Source of the DNA: Balanoglossus misakiensis
Taxonomy: Eukaryota > Hemichordata
NCBI GenBank assembly: GCA_040954595.2
Contig: CM082598.2
Coordinates: forward strand, 1,860,001 to 1,924,000
Direction: 5' to 3'
DNA length: 64,000 bases
A model generated the notes under the pieces. It had not been told where the DNA came from, did not search any database, and saw nothing but the letters and a program-made list of their open reading frames with translations. How positions within the stretch are numbered: position 1 is the first letter of the stretch; each line of letters starts with the position of its first letter. Position numbers and translations under genes: made by a program. This document shows, piece after piece, positions 38,801 to 53,800 of the stretch.

Positions 38801-41800
38801 CAGGTACTACTATCTTCCCATACAGAAAGATTCTATAGAATTCTGTATATAGCCTACAGAATTTCCATTGTAATTTGCAAAATTTCTATGGGCATCTAAG
38901 AAATTTTCATTGAAATGTACAGAATTTCTATGGGCATCTATGAAATTTTCATTGAAATGTACAGAATTTCTATGGACATCTTTAGAATTGAAGAGAGATT
39001 CAAAAGAATTTTCTTGGTCTACGTTGTGCATGTCCAACTCCAGTGTCATGAAGATGCAGTATATATGTGGCTGCAGAGCCCAGATAGACAATTTTCCTTC
39101 AGTGAATTTAGCACTGAACAATTTTAGACTGATTTGCTGGAGTGGAATCTTTGGATTTACAGAAATGGAATTGTTTTCTCTATATTTTTCACTTCAGTAC
39201 CCCTGGCTCCCGGCACCATTGTGCAAACTGGTGAAAGTCCAACCACGATCACCTTCGCATGGACGCCTGCCGTGGGTGACCTTGACGTATACGAACTTTC
39301 CTATTCTTCCGAGGGGATCAGCGAGACACATATCACATCTGTGGGCAAAGATGATCTGCGGGAGTACACCCTTGAACAGCTGGACCCCTCCACTGAGTAT
39401 ACAGTCTACATCAAAAGTGTCAGCGGGATGTTGGAGAGTTCAAAGACATCACAGACTCTGACAACAGGTACGGCTACAGTACTGACCAAGTGTTCTTTTC
39501 CAATTAACCAACACTGGGCTAACAATAGGCTAACACTGGGCTAATTATCAGTTGTGCAGCCTGTCTATTGTTACCTACAGCCTGAATTAATTAGCTTGAT
39601 TATTAGCTTGTACAATTGTTTAATCAGGGAGCATTAATGAGAGATTCAAAGCATACCATGATATGATCACATTTTTTATATTTAGGGGTTATTACACGGA
39701 TTTTGGTCGATAACGCGTCGTATTCGAGTGTGTCCGTATTTTGACGAGTTGCGCTTCGCAACGAGTCAAAATACGGACATCACGAGAATGCGTCGCGTTA
39801 TCGACCAAAATCCGTGTAATAACCCCTTTATCATACATGCCTACCTATAAAACAGTACGATTTGCGAAAATGCGCCGAGAAAAACAATTTCAAATTTGAA
39901 CCAGGTGCTGGGATCACGGCAGTAGCCATGTTGTGACGTATGACGTGTGGGCCGTAGTATCATTTTAAGGGGGTTGGCAGCTTTCATTACGATGGGCACA
40001 TCCGCATTCTAAATAAACTTGTCTACGTTCTCTTTCAAAATATCATGTTAACAATTATTTCACATTGAGAATTTCGAAGAAGTAAAAATGATACATTCAA
40101 CATGGCAAAACCGCCAGCTTTGAAAACGTTATTTCAGCTTCTAATAACCGAATTTTACAACACCCCTCTCCACTAGCGTCCTATGCCCCGTACGTCGCTC
40201 GCACGCGCAGCGAACTGTCGTGCTGCGCGTTCTCAAAAATTGTTCGAGACGCGGAGTGTAATACCGTAAAATATCGCGCTCAGTGTAATACCGTAAAATA
40301 TCTTCGGGGCGAGAACAATAGAAAGTGCCAAATACAGGCGTTGCATGTATGATAATAATTAATATATGTTAATTCACATTGAGATGTTTCTCTCATTTTT
40401 TGCATCTAATGCCTGATTGTCTGTCTCTTTTCAGCAACTATTCCTGCCGGAACTATCGTTGTCAGTAGTTACACTACCGACACCATTGATATACTGTGGG
40501 GATCTGTTGAAGGTGCTACAGCATACATCCTGTACCTTGACGAAGCTTTTATTAGAGTCATCAGTGCTGGTGAGAGGCTGGAATATGCGTTTTCAGCCTT
40601 AACACCAGGTCAAGACTATGCAATCAAGATACAAATATCAGGAGTGGTTGTCGATGACAGCGTCCTGAATCAAAGAACCAGTAAGTGATTGTTTACTACC
40701 CCTTCATGTCTACATGTGGTTCAAGCCGATACTGTATAGTTTATGCTGGAATAGTTTATTTTTTAGATGGAGTAGGTGTGGGTCGGCATGAGAGAATGTT
40801 CAGCTTCAACAAAGAATGTATGTTTTGGGCAAGTTTCAAAAACGAAATAAGGGTGGATTAACATGTCTTTGCATACTTTGATCACATTCAGACTTGTGAG
40901 GATTTGTTTGAAAAAGTGCAGTAATACTGTCTGGAAAATGTTTTTGTCTTTAAAAATGTAAATTTCTGAGACAGTCATCATTGACACTTTTCGTATCATT
41001 TCAGAACCAAGAGACATTGTACAAATTACACAAGACGTTTCCGCCTCCAGTCCATCAAGGCTTGTCTTCAAATGGAACAGTCCAGGTGGCACGTACAACG
41101 CCTTCCGTCTCACTTACGAACCGTCCGACGGACTGACAGAATCGCCCATTGAGATCCCCGTGGAGACTGAGCAACCTGAGTATCCATTCGTCTTGGATGG
41201 CTTGACCCCGAATACGCAATACTCCATCACCATAGTGACTGTGTCAGGAAGTGGTGAGAGTCAGACTGAAAGCATACCTTTCACCAGTCAAATCACCACA
41301 GGTAAGACATCTGTCTGTCTCATTTGCATATCAGCATGGTACATTATATAGACATCTATGGAATTCTATAGCCTTTAGAATTTGCATGGAAGTTTATAGA
41401 TGGATATCTCTAGATTTCTATGTAGTTTTGTACTCTATTTCAATGTCAAATGGCAAAATCTAAAGAATGTGATAGAATTCTATAAATTTCTATTGAATTT
41501 TATAGAAATGACAAAATCAGTAATTGCTATAATTGAGTATTTTTGTAATCCTGGATACTTCTCACCTGCCATTAAGTTCTAGGGATAGGGTTGGGGTAAG
41601 TGTCATTCATGTTAACCTGCATTCCTCAGATATTAATGAACTTTTGTGAAATATTTTCGTTTCAACAGAGGCGGCTGCTCAAGCAGAGATTATCGTCAAG
41701 CAGAAATCCACCAACAGCATCACCATCATCTGGGGAGAAGCAACAGTGGACTTCCAACTGTACTTGGTATCTTACAGCCCGGCTGATGGAAACCAGGATG

Positions 41801-44800
41801 AGTACATCCCGCTCACAAACCAGGAAAACCTGGATCTGGAGCTGACATTCGACGGATTGACTCCCGGACTTCAGTATACATTCACTGTTGCCATCAAGAA
41901 GGACAACCAGGATGTGGCTTCAGATACTAAACAACAACGAACAAGTAAGTTCTTTGGATCCACTCTCCCTCTGATACATCACCAGTTTGAATTAACCTGA
42001 TCATCCCTCCCCTTCCCTATTCATGGTTTTAACTGTACCATTAAAAGCAATGTGGCTGATACCAAAAAAGCATAAAAAGGGGCACTTTTACACCTCAAAA
42101 ATAAAGCAGTTCTTTCACCTTGAATCAAAGCACACAGCAATCTGATTCTGTTCATAAGTTTAAAATCCAACAAAAAACAGTATTGTAATTCCACAGTTCA
42201 TTACATGTAATTTTTATAATTTAATAAATCAAGATATTTTTAACACTAACATTTCTCTCTTTCCGTAGTTCCCATTGCTCCAGTAACTGTTATTGTGACA
42301 AGCATCCAGTCTACAAGTTTAGATATCACATGGTCCAGTGTCACACAGGGCGACGTAGATAGCTACGAACTATCTTACGCCCCAACTGACAACAGCGAAG
42401 AGGAGACTGTCGCAGGAATGACAGAATCAGCTGCAGATACCACGTTTACAATCACTGGTCTTCAGTCCATAACAGAGTATACTGTGTACGTCCGTAGTGT
42501 GAGTGGTTCGGGATCTTTGCAAGCCAAGAGCGATCCAGTATCAACAACTGGCACTACAAGTATGTTAATGTTATTCTGTTCTATAATACACTTACAGATT
42601 CTCTGTTAAATAACTTTGCTCATGTGGATTGGTTAAACCAAGATTTAACTGAAAGCTTTCATGACGTTTAACCATCTCAGAGTTTCCATACAGTTAGGTC
42701 ACATACACATCTTACACCTGTTTTTATAGTACTTTTCGAAAGTCCAGGTCTTAACTGTGCATTTAGTTTCTCAGAATGGCTTCAAAGTTACTGATTCGGT
42801 TAGATACAAACATTGAAGTCACACTGCTCCTTTTTTTCATACATACCCTAATGATTAAACTGTAAGGTCCACAAAATGTTGAAATGCTTGGAATATTTTT
42901 CATGGCAACAATTTCAATTATTTTTGCATTACAGAGGAGATTATCTTGCGACTTCTAGTCAAGGACACAGCCCTGGTGATCCTGGGCTGGTCAGAGCCAT
43001 CGATCGCTGGTGAATTCACAGAGTATCAAATCGACTACACCCCAGATGGTGGTGAGCCTGCATCAGGAGAGACGTACGCGAAAGGAGCCACGCCCTCGGA
43101 AACCATCCAGGGAACATTCAGTAATCTCACACCGGGTGTGGAGTATACATTCATATTATTCACTCTGAATGCCGGTGTTAAGAGGCAGCTGGACAGTATC
43201 ACTATGCAGACAGGTATGTTCTTTAACCCTTTGAGTTTGACTTCCACATTTTTCTCTGTCAAAATGTGGTACAACATTTTTATCATTTTTGCACATTTTC
43301 CCATATTTTACCCCTTAATTCTAGACCAAATGGACATACTTATCCATTGCCTATTACAGCAAAAACACAGCTTGTTTTGAACCTTGGTTGACTGACTTAA
43401 ACCTTGCAATTTAAACACTACACTGTTCTATACCAATAAGCATACAGGACGATAAAACACAGAAAAGCAAGGATTAGAAACAGTTATTTCAAGACAAGTT
43501 ATTAAAACATTTCCATTGATGTCTATCATGAAAGTAATCATTTATTTCTGTTTTCCTGCAGATCCAATGACGCCTGAAAATCTAGCCCTGACTGTGCTTG
43601 GTCCCAACAGCATCCAGGTGACCTGGGATCTTCCAGCAAGCGGTGTCTACGACAGTTTCGTATTGACCTACACCAATCCTTCAGGCAATGCTGATGGGAC
43701 GCTCAGGTCCCCGATCGTCTTCGACGCTGAAGATGATTTGGAAGTCATCCTGATTGGATTAGAACCCAGTACTGTGTACGATGTTTCTGTTGTAACCATG
43801 GCTGGAAACGCTGAAAGTGACCCAAGTCAGAAATCAGCTCCGACAGGTATGAACTCTCTGATGTGCGGAAAACTCTTTAACATTGATTGGTTAAAACCCA
43901 GATGGTACAGAGCTTTTTGCATGTTTTCCCATTCTGTACTTCCTTTCAGGTTTTCAGTGCAGTAAACTTATAAATATTCATGTGTTTTAGCTCCCTGTTG
44001 ATTTATGAATACACGGATATTAATTGACAAGTTGGTTTACGGGAAACTTCTGGTCATGCTTTGTGTACCCAGTATGGGGTACTGACTGACCGATGTTTAC
44101 TTTATCAACTTAATCTGTGGATGGGGTACTCAGATTAAAATTACTTACTGTCAGCACCTAACTGTGCTTTGACTTTCTAACAACTGTGTCATATGGGACA
44201 CATTCCTTCAAGTTCAGCTGTAGACGGGATGACCCTCCCCTTTAAAATCAAGTGTTTCAAAAAAGACTCATACACCTGTGTTTTTTTTTTCCAACCAGCT
44301 GACGGAGAACCAGGTGGCATCAACGTTAAGGAAGTCACATCCGGCAGCATCCGGATCACCTGGAATGAGCCGTCCGTTGGAATCGCGTACGACGGTTTCA
44401 CAGTGACCTATGACCCTGCTGACGGCACCACCGAATCGCCAGCATCTTTCTCCGACAGCGATGGCCGGAATATCACATTTGAGGGTCTGACCCCAGGAGC
44501 AGAATACACCATCAATGTGACAACCATCATCGAGGGAGGTGACCTTGTGAAAACTGCCTACCAGATCACAGGTAAGAGTATTCAAATTTTCGTGTCATGC
44601 TTTATTAGGGTGACTATCATCTTATGCCCATGTGCCAAACCAGAGACTCTGGTTACAAACATTCCATACAGTCAATGCTCTAAGGAAATATGGAAGGAAG
44701 CGAAGGCAGTCCACTATATGAATGCTTCAACGCAAAGTTTGCAGGATATTTGGATTGGGCGTAATGCTCAAGTACACATGAAATTATGCACATGCTAATT

Positions 44801-47800
44801 CATATCTTCATGATCTAATTTCAAATTTTATTTTATTTTAATTTCAGAGCCATTGGCTATTGAGGGAATCAGCATTGTCAGCATCACACCTAATACCATG
44901 GAATTGTCATGGTCAGTCAGCAGTAATTACACCTCATTTGAAGTGACGTACACCCCGACAGACGGCACCACAGCGTCTCCGTTGAGCGTGACCGAGCCGA
45001 GTGTCGTTTTGGAAGGCTTGTCCTCAAACACAGAGTATGCGGTCACCGTTACTGTCGTCAGCGACAGCGTCAACGCAGAAGAGATGAGAAGTGGCCCATT
45101 CACAGAGACAATTCAGACCGGTAAGATTAATTTTCACGTTCTCTTTATAGATCTCCGAATGACATTCTATTGTACACATTGTTCTTTTGCTACTTTTTAT
45201 TATCATGTTTCTTTGGCTCTCGCAAAGTCGGCAAAAAATTATCGATGCCAAAAATGCCCTGTTTTACAGTATTATTCTTCAGTAATTGCCATCATGTCCA
45301 TGGTGATAATTCTCTTTATAGATCTCCGAATGACATTCTATTGTACACATTGTTGTTTTGCTACTTTTTATTATCATGTTTCTTTGGCTCTCGCAAAGTC
45401 GGCAAAAAATTATCGATGCCAAAAATGCCCTGTTTTACAGTATTATTCTTCAGTAATTGCCATCATGTCCATGGTGATAATTTGCGATTTTCTTCCCACA
45501 GCCAAACCACCAGCTGGTGTCATCAGCATAGGAGACGTCACAGCAACCAGCATCGTCATCACCTGGGGTCCTACCGATGATCCAGCTGCGCTGCTGTACA
45601 GTCTGATTGCAACGACCGCAGACAATCCGACCCCAATTACAGCCAACTTAGCGATCGGCACCGAGACTGTTTACACTTTTAACGATCTCATCCCAGGTAA
45701 ACTGTACAACATCCGAGTCACTATCGAGGGAACTGGAATCTCAAGGGATGCTCAACAGAGAACATGTAAGTAACAATTTCTTTCCTCCCTTTCCAGTTTT
45801 CAGAAACATTTGTAGTTTTTAAGTTATCAGAACATGAGTTTGTTTTATAGATGATATCATTTGGGCCATCCTAAGAAGAAAGGGGTCTTATGGGAGTGCG
45901 ATACTTATGACCATAAGACCCATTTCTACTTGGGATGGCCTATTTCATTCCAAATCTCTCATGATTTTGCTTTTTCTTAGTTTATTTTCATCAAGGAAAT
46001 TGCATATTTTCAACATCCATTTTGATGTACCCGTAGCAAGTTTAGAGTTGGGAAGTTTAAAATAGGATAGGTTAGGTTATGGGAACCATACAAACATATA
46101 ACTTCTGTTTTTGTGTGACTCCATACAGTGCCAACAAGTCCCGGAGCTATCACAGTAACAGATGTGACGCAGACCACAATGAACTTCAGATGGGGCACTG
46201 CAGCGGGAGATTTCGATCACTACGAAGTCTTCATTTCCACGGCCATGGAGTCCGAGATGCTCATTGGCAACGTGGAGAGAGGCGGTAATCCTGAAATGAT
46301 GCTGGACGATTTGGAACCAGAAACTGAGTATACGATTAATGTTTACACTGTCAAAGGAGTTGGTCCTCACATGCAGTTGAGTGTTCCGTCTACTGTGACC
46401 GTCAGCACTGGTAAGCTGAATGTTTGTAAACATTTCAATGGCCCGTGAGCGAGTGATGATTGATTGGTTGGTTGATTGATTGATTGATTGGTGTATTTAT
46501 TGGTTGGTTGGTTGACTGATTGGTTGGTTGGTTGGTTGGTTGTTTTGACTGACTGACTGACTGATTGATTGCTTGATTTGTTGGTTGGTTGACTGATTGG
46601 TTGATCGATTATTTGATTGATAACTACAAAAATAGTACCATCTAACACATAGTCTGCGTCAATTTGATTTGTTCAAATGCCCGCAATCATGAAAAATGGT
46701 ATATTGTTTCTTTTTCAGATGACGAAATTTTCGTCTTCACACAATCGGGCAGCCTCACACTTGTTAGTTGGTTCGTTCAAACTGGTGACTTTGAAGATTA
46801 TGAAATAACCTATGATCCTGCCAATGGTGACCAGGAATCGCCCATAGTTGTCGACAAAGACCAGATAACCCGAGTGGTGATCAGAGACCTTGTGCCTGGA
46901 ACAGTTTATGATTTTACACTGAGCCTTTTGAATGGCAGTGGTGTCAGAACAGAGATAGCAGCTACACCCTACAGTTTGCGTAAGTACAGAAATTTGAAAA
47001 TCAAGTTTATTTTACAGGACGAACACTGACTTACTGCACCAACTCACGTAGCAAGTCCGCTACCACTAGGCTATTATGTTGGAATAGGCATTACATCTAG
47101 AGGTCACTAACAAAATTATTTCTGTTTGGCACTGAGAGACTTCATGCAAAAATTTTGTATATTCTAGATATCACAGAAAGGTCAAAAAGACCCACTTTGT
47201 CCCTTTAAGTTAGTAAATAATTTTTTTTCTTTAAATATAGCACCGTTGGCAGTCGATAATGTGAACATCATAGCAATGGCAACGTCAGTGATCTTTAGCT
47301 GGCCACCGCAAACCGGTGGTAAGTTTGACCACTATGAAGTGATCGTGACCAACCTGGAAGATGAGACTGACCAGAAGACCATGATGGCCGGAATAGACGG
47401 CTGTCCCAGAGCCCATCTCTTTGGCCTATCTCCCAACACATCCTACAATGTCCAAGTTATGACAGTGTCCGACAGATCGGTCAGCGAAGCAAGAAGCAGT
47501 AACTTTACTACTGGTAGGTTTTGAAAGTCAACATAGAAAAAGCAAAATTCTGCCTGTGTATGTGTGTGTTTTTTGTTTTGTTGTGTGAGATATAATTACA
47601 GTGAAATTAGCTGGCATTATAAACAGGGACTTGCAGCCATTTTCATGGAAATCACAACTTTAATGACATTACGATTTTTTGACCGATGTTTGATTTTTCT
47701 GCCTGATCAGGGGCCCTACCAGCTGCCTCTATGTATGTCAGTGTAATCTCCACAGTCAGTCTGGAAGTGAGATGGAGTGAACTGGACGATTCCATTGATT

Positions 47801-50800
47801 ATTTGAATGTGGAAACCAGGGAAGAAGATGGAACACTTGTCGACACCAGTGTCTGGCAAAGTTCTCAAGAAAGAAGATATTCGCTGGATAACTTGACTCC
47901 AGGACACAGCTACAGAATCACATTAAAAGACCTATCTTCTCAGCAAGTGAGCGTAATTGACCTGGCTACAAGTAAGTTCGTGAAAAGCTCTCTCGGTGCA
48001 ACATTTTTACCTTTTTCACATATTTTTCCTGATTTTTTCCACTAATTTTAGACCAAGTGGACATAATTATCCATTTTCTGCAGGTCTTGATCAAAAGTTT
48101 AAAATAAAAAATATGACAAATGAAATTATATCAAATTTTGTGAAAAATGATTACAAGTTGACTATCATGTTGAACGGGTTTTTATTTTTCTTCTCTACAG
48201 GGCCTCTCCCTCCTGGAGACATTAGTTTTACTGAATCCTCCAATACAACTGTCAACATCACATGGTTCCATGCAGAAGGCAAGTTTGATGGCTACAAAGT
48301 CTGCTTTGGACCTCCAGCCGGAATTTCCGAGGTCATTCTTGACTCTGATAGCAATGAAGTCGAACTGACTGGCCTGGACACAGATGAAGAATACATAGTC
48401 AGTGTTTCCAGCTTCAAAACTGTTGGAGAGATGAGAGTGTACAGTGACAAAAAGACCACATATATCCAACTGAGTAAGTTTTTTTTTACATGAAAAATTT
48501 AGGAAATTTCTGTTTGTATTAAAGAGACATTAGCTGTAACTTTTGGCTTTATTTTCAGTATTTGTTCAGACAGATGCATCAACTAATAATCATGATTTGC
48601 ATTCTAGGTGAGGGTACACCTGGTGACATCACCATTGAAGCCGTCACCAATTCAACCATTACAATATCTTGGATTGGTGGGGCAACCGGGTACGTGGTCA
48701 GTGCGCAGGTCAGTGGTCAAGCATTGCCCACTGTTGTGGACACTGTTGCCAATGGAACTGTGCCTCTGACCTACACTTTCTCTGGACTGGAGTCTGCCAC
48801 CTTGTATCTGGTCAAGGTGTCCTTGGAGGGAACACTGACAGAGAAAAGGGTGTTGCGAAGAACACGTGAGTACATTCCACCTTCTGAAATTCTTTAAACT
48901 TTAATGTATTTTTTTTATTCATTTCCTTGTTGTAAACTGTTAATAAAACCTGGACATTAGTTTGTAGCTGATTTGAAGCAATGTTGTACCAGTAAGGTTG
49001 CGTCTGATTGGTCAATATCGTCGTCAACTCACTCGTAGAACCTATGAGAATAGATGATCTAAAGCCAATCGTGTTAATCGTTTTTATCTTAATGTAGTTC
49101 CTGCCGCACCAGGCTTAATCAGTCGGGTACAGTTCACGGCCATCAGCTTCACTATATCCTGGGAGCCTTCCCCAGGGAACATCGACAACTACGTGATCAC
49201 CTACGCTGACGAGAGTGTTGCGGAGGCTCCAGAGATAACAGCTGACATCGTTGATTCGTCCACCGAGACGCTAACCATCGAGGATTTGAAGCCGGATACG
49301 TCGTATCGAGTCAAAATCTACGCAAGATACGGAAGTGGACGACACGCACTTCTTAGTGAGCCATCGGTGGCATCTGCAAGTACTGGTAAGTTTTGCAGTC
49401 ATGTTTGAGAGTTTTTAAACCAGACTCGGTTAGTGAAACGGTTAATAGAAAGCAAGGAATTCCAGATTGATATCTGGAGTTTGTCCATCCAATGTAGAGT
49501 TGTTTGACACCTAGCAAATCTTTCAAGTTAACCCTCAAGACATTTGAAGCACTTGCAAGTTTAACCACAATCTTCATTTTCTCTTTCAGCCTTTATTCCA
49601 CCCGAATCTATTGTCATCACCGAGGTTACGATGGAAACTATTGATATCGTCTGGGGAGAATTCCCAGGAGCGAATGGGTATTTCATAGATTTCACCCCAG
49701 CGGATGACACCTCAGTCACTTTCCCCCATTTTCTGTCTGGAGATAGCATCGGTTATCAGTTTGTGGGGTTGACATCAGGCAGGCGATACACCATCAATGT
49801 TAGATCAGTCGTAAGCTCTGGAACACCCAGCGACCAAACCGTTGAACTCTACACAAGTAAGTACCCAAGTCAAAAATTCTACAACACTCCTGTTGTCAAA
49901 AAGAAATTTAAACACAACCCTCATTGTCAAATGTACCAGTGATATTGTTGATAATACAGTAAACCTGCTTTTCTTTCATCCATCCCAAACTGACACTGTT
50001 CTCCTCTTTCCAGAACCGCGTTCCCCTGGTGCTGTTACCGTGGACAACAGCACAGCAACTTCTATCACAATCAGTTGGGAGGCGGCAACTGGTGAATTCG
50101 ACGTTTACGAAATATCCAAAATGTCGGCCGAAGATGGGACGGCCGTGTTTGGCATTGTGCCGAAAGATGAAGAGAGACACTTCACGTTTTTGTACCTTGA
50201 CCCAGAAACAGAATACACTGTCTCAGTTTTGACCGTTGTTGGTTTGGGAGATCTGCAGATGAAGAGCGAGGCTTCGGAAGTTGTTGCCTACACAGGTATG
50301 TAGACGTTATTTCCGGTAAAGTGTCAAACTTTAGTTACTTTCTTTTTTAAAATTTGAAATAGTAGAGTGTAGAATATGAGAGCACTTTCTTAAAGTTCCA
50401 TTAGCTGTAACTTTTCACTATGTTTCAGTATTTTGTTTTGTGTATCTACTGCACTGCAGTTTCTTGGTCGAATCCCTCAAACATGATGAAATTTTCAATC
50501 CTCACTCTTGTCTGCAGAGGGACTGAACCCACTGGAAGTCATTGTCATCAACTTCACCACCAATGCCATCACCGTCTTGTGGGGACCGACCAACCGAACG
50601 GACGCCACAGCGTACCTCGTCGATCTGTCGCCTAGTGACGGTGCCCAGTATCCAGTCGCCGTGACGATTGATTCCGAACACCGATATGACTTCACAGATC
50701 TGATACCAGGCAGAGAGTACACCATCACACTGGGAATTTCCCAGTATCCCGATGAAAATTCAATTATACAGAGAACAGGTATTACAATTCGGGTTTATTC

Positions 50801-53800
50801 TGTCCACCCCTGTCCTTACCACCTTAATACTTTCATGGTACACATGATAATCTCTTGTATTTGAAAAATGCTTCAGCGAAACAAACTGGAAAACTCAGTA
50901 CATGCGACGTTCTATAACTGAACACCTCTTCGCACTAGATTGTATAGTCACATCGTAAGACGGGGTCTAGATTAAATGTACTGACCAGTAGAAATTAACC
51001 TTTGCTTTTCTCTTGCAGTTCCAAACCCACCTGAAAATCTGCGACTACAAGAAGCAACCACGACCACAGTAACGGTCGAGTGGGATCCACCAGCAGTTGG
51101 CGATGTGGAAACGTACGTCTTGACCTATGACCCAGCAGACGGCCAGACTGCGTCTCCACTGATCCTCGGCCCAGACACCACACAGCAGGTCATCGAAGGA
51201 CTCACCCCAAGCACCAGTTATGACGTCACTGTCAAGGCCGTCTCCGGCTTTGGACCGGGAAGGACGCAGAGTCATAGAGTGATAACAACCATAAGCACAA
51301 GTAAGTTGAAGAAAATAAATCTTACTTCAGAAGTTTCCTAATTGTGGGCATGATTTCAATTTACTTTTCCCAAGAACAAAACAGTGGTGTATACATACAC
51401 ATGCAGAGACATGCCAATGTGTCATTCATTTGCGGGATACTGAAATTCTGTGTGTTTGAACTGTGATTCTGTTTCCACGTTTTCTCAAGTTCTGTTTTTT
51501 TCTTGCAACTATCAGCTGCTGCGGGCACTGCAGCTGTCATTATCAAGACTGTGACCACCACAAGTATTGAGATCACCTGGGGATCTGTTCCTGAGGGTGT
51601 CACCTTCGACGGTTACGTCATCCGGCATGAACCACCAGATGGCAGCCCCAGCACGTTGCCCGTACCTGCAAATGGCAACAGACGTGTCACTTTCACTGGT
51701 CTGGTCCCTGGCAAGTTGTACACGATCTATGTCAATGTACAAGGTTTGCCTATTGAAGGATCTGTTGAGCAACGAACATGTGAGTAGGATCCACTCAGAT
51801 ATCGCTTGTCACAAATCTTGAAGACTGTGATGTCATTCAATGTTTAGACCATTTGAAACAGTACAGTTTCAGTTGGTGAAATAATGATAATTTGGGGACA
51901 TCATAGTGTGTGTTTTACATAGAAAGGTTATGGCAGTACTTGAACAGTATGTTGGTAAATTTGATATGAAGATTCTGAAAGAGGAAATAATTGAGGAAAT
52001 TGGTTTAATATGTTAATATTATTACTTAATTTTGGCATCATCTGTGTTTGAAATCGGACAAGATTTTGGTCTGTCAGTGAAGAGTTTTACAGATAAGGTG
52101 TGACAACACATTCTCTATTGACCTCTTTCAGTGCCAAATGCGCCTGGTCCCGTTGTCGTCGACAACAGTACGGCGACATCTTTGACATTGTCGTGGATTG
52201 CCACAAGTGGTCTCTTCGATTACTACGAAGTCAGCTATGCAGCGATAGGTGGCCCTACCATTGTTGCCGACAATGTTGACCCCAGCCAGACCACCTACAC
52301 TCTAGAAGGCCTGGACTCTGACACCACATACGACATCTCGGTTGCGTCTGTGGTTGGAAGTGTAGAGAACAAAGAAGTCAGTGCACCCTCTACAAGTCAA
52401 GGCGAAACAGGTGAGGATATTTGTACTTCTGAGTGCTGTTCATACTATTTTTGTATCTGTTCCTAATTATGGATTTGTCATCAATATCATAATATATGGC
52501 CTATTTGCGACAGCGAATTTGACCCTTTTCATCCATTTTTATTAGGAACAATGTGTAGATACTGTTTGAGAGATTTTTTCACAAAAAATTATTTAAAAGT
52601 GTAAATCATTGGTTCCTAAATTTGTCCACTCCACTCTGCTTGTTGTACGAAAGATGTAAAGCAACCAACAATAGTTCAGGTTGTTGCAGTTGGACATATA
52701 TTTAGCCAAAAAAACACAGCAATTTTTCCACATGCTTAAGTTATTAGTTTTTAGTGAAAGAGGCAAGCACTGACATCTTGTGTATTTTTTTCTAGACGCC
52801 ATCCCACCAGAAGAGATCCTTATTTTAGATGTGACAACTGACAGCATCACTGTTGAGTGGGGAGAGAGTGAGAATGAATTGGCCACCAACTATGCAATCC
52901 TGGCCACTCCACTGACCGGCGGAAACACCTTGAGTCATGTGGTTCCTGTTGGCGATAACACCAAATACACATTTGAGGGCTTGCGGACTGGTACTGAATA
53001 CAGAATCAAGTTACAAGTTGTGGTATCTGCTGGACAGGACTCGGAAACAACTGTTTACCAGTTTACAAGTAAGTTTGTGTGTCTCTCTGAGAGTATGTCT
53101 TTGTGTGTTCATTCTTTTCATTGCTGGCATGTGACCCACGGCATTGTCATTTCTAAGTGACAGGCAAACAATATTTTGGCATCCAGTGAAAGGTTTCCGA
53201 GGTATGTTTATACTTCAGAACCGACAGACACTTAACATGTATCAGGCATGGTGCTTGCCCATCAGCCTCATGGCGTTTCGTCTGCACAGTCTTTGTTTGC
53301 ACCACATTACTGAAGTTGCCCATCAGCTGGAAATTGCATACCAATGTAACTGCATCTGAACACATCTGACATGATTTGATATCAAAGAATTAAAACTGAT
53401 TCTACGTCTCGAGTATATACTGTACAGTTATTCTAATGGGGATCATCAAAATTCTAATGCACTGTTCTGTATTATCTCTTATAGAACCCAGCGCCCCTGG
53501 TGCCATCACCGTGGGAACCGCATCACCATCCGTTCTGCCTCTCAGTTGGGAACCTGCCCCAGGCGACTATGAATACATCTATGAAATATCCTATGCTCCT
53601 AATGGTGGTGTTATGTCAGTGGCAGCCACTCTGGACAAGGCAACGACATCGTACAATCTAACCGGACTGGAACCCGACACCTCCTACGACATCATCATCG
53701 TCACCAAAGTCGGCGCTGGTCCGAGTGTGATGAGAAGCGACCCAAGCACCGTAACTGGACAAACAGGTAAGTCTCACACCTCTATTGTCACTGGATTTTT

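Noticed and set aside
38910-39461. 183-codon open frame over intron and exon 27
   Set aside because: It is in a different frame from the FN3 domain and its first part is the CTATAGAATT-like array.
46367-46648. Minus-strand Asn-Gln-Pro-Thr-rich open frame
   Set aside because: Translation of the GATT/GGTT tetranucleotide array, not a protein.
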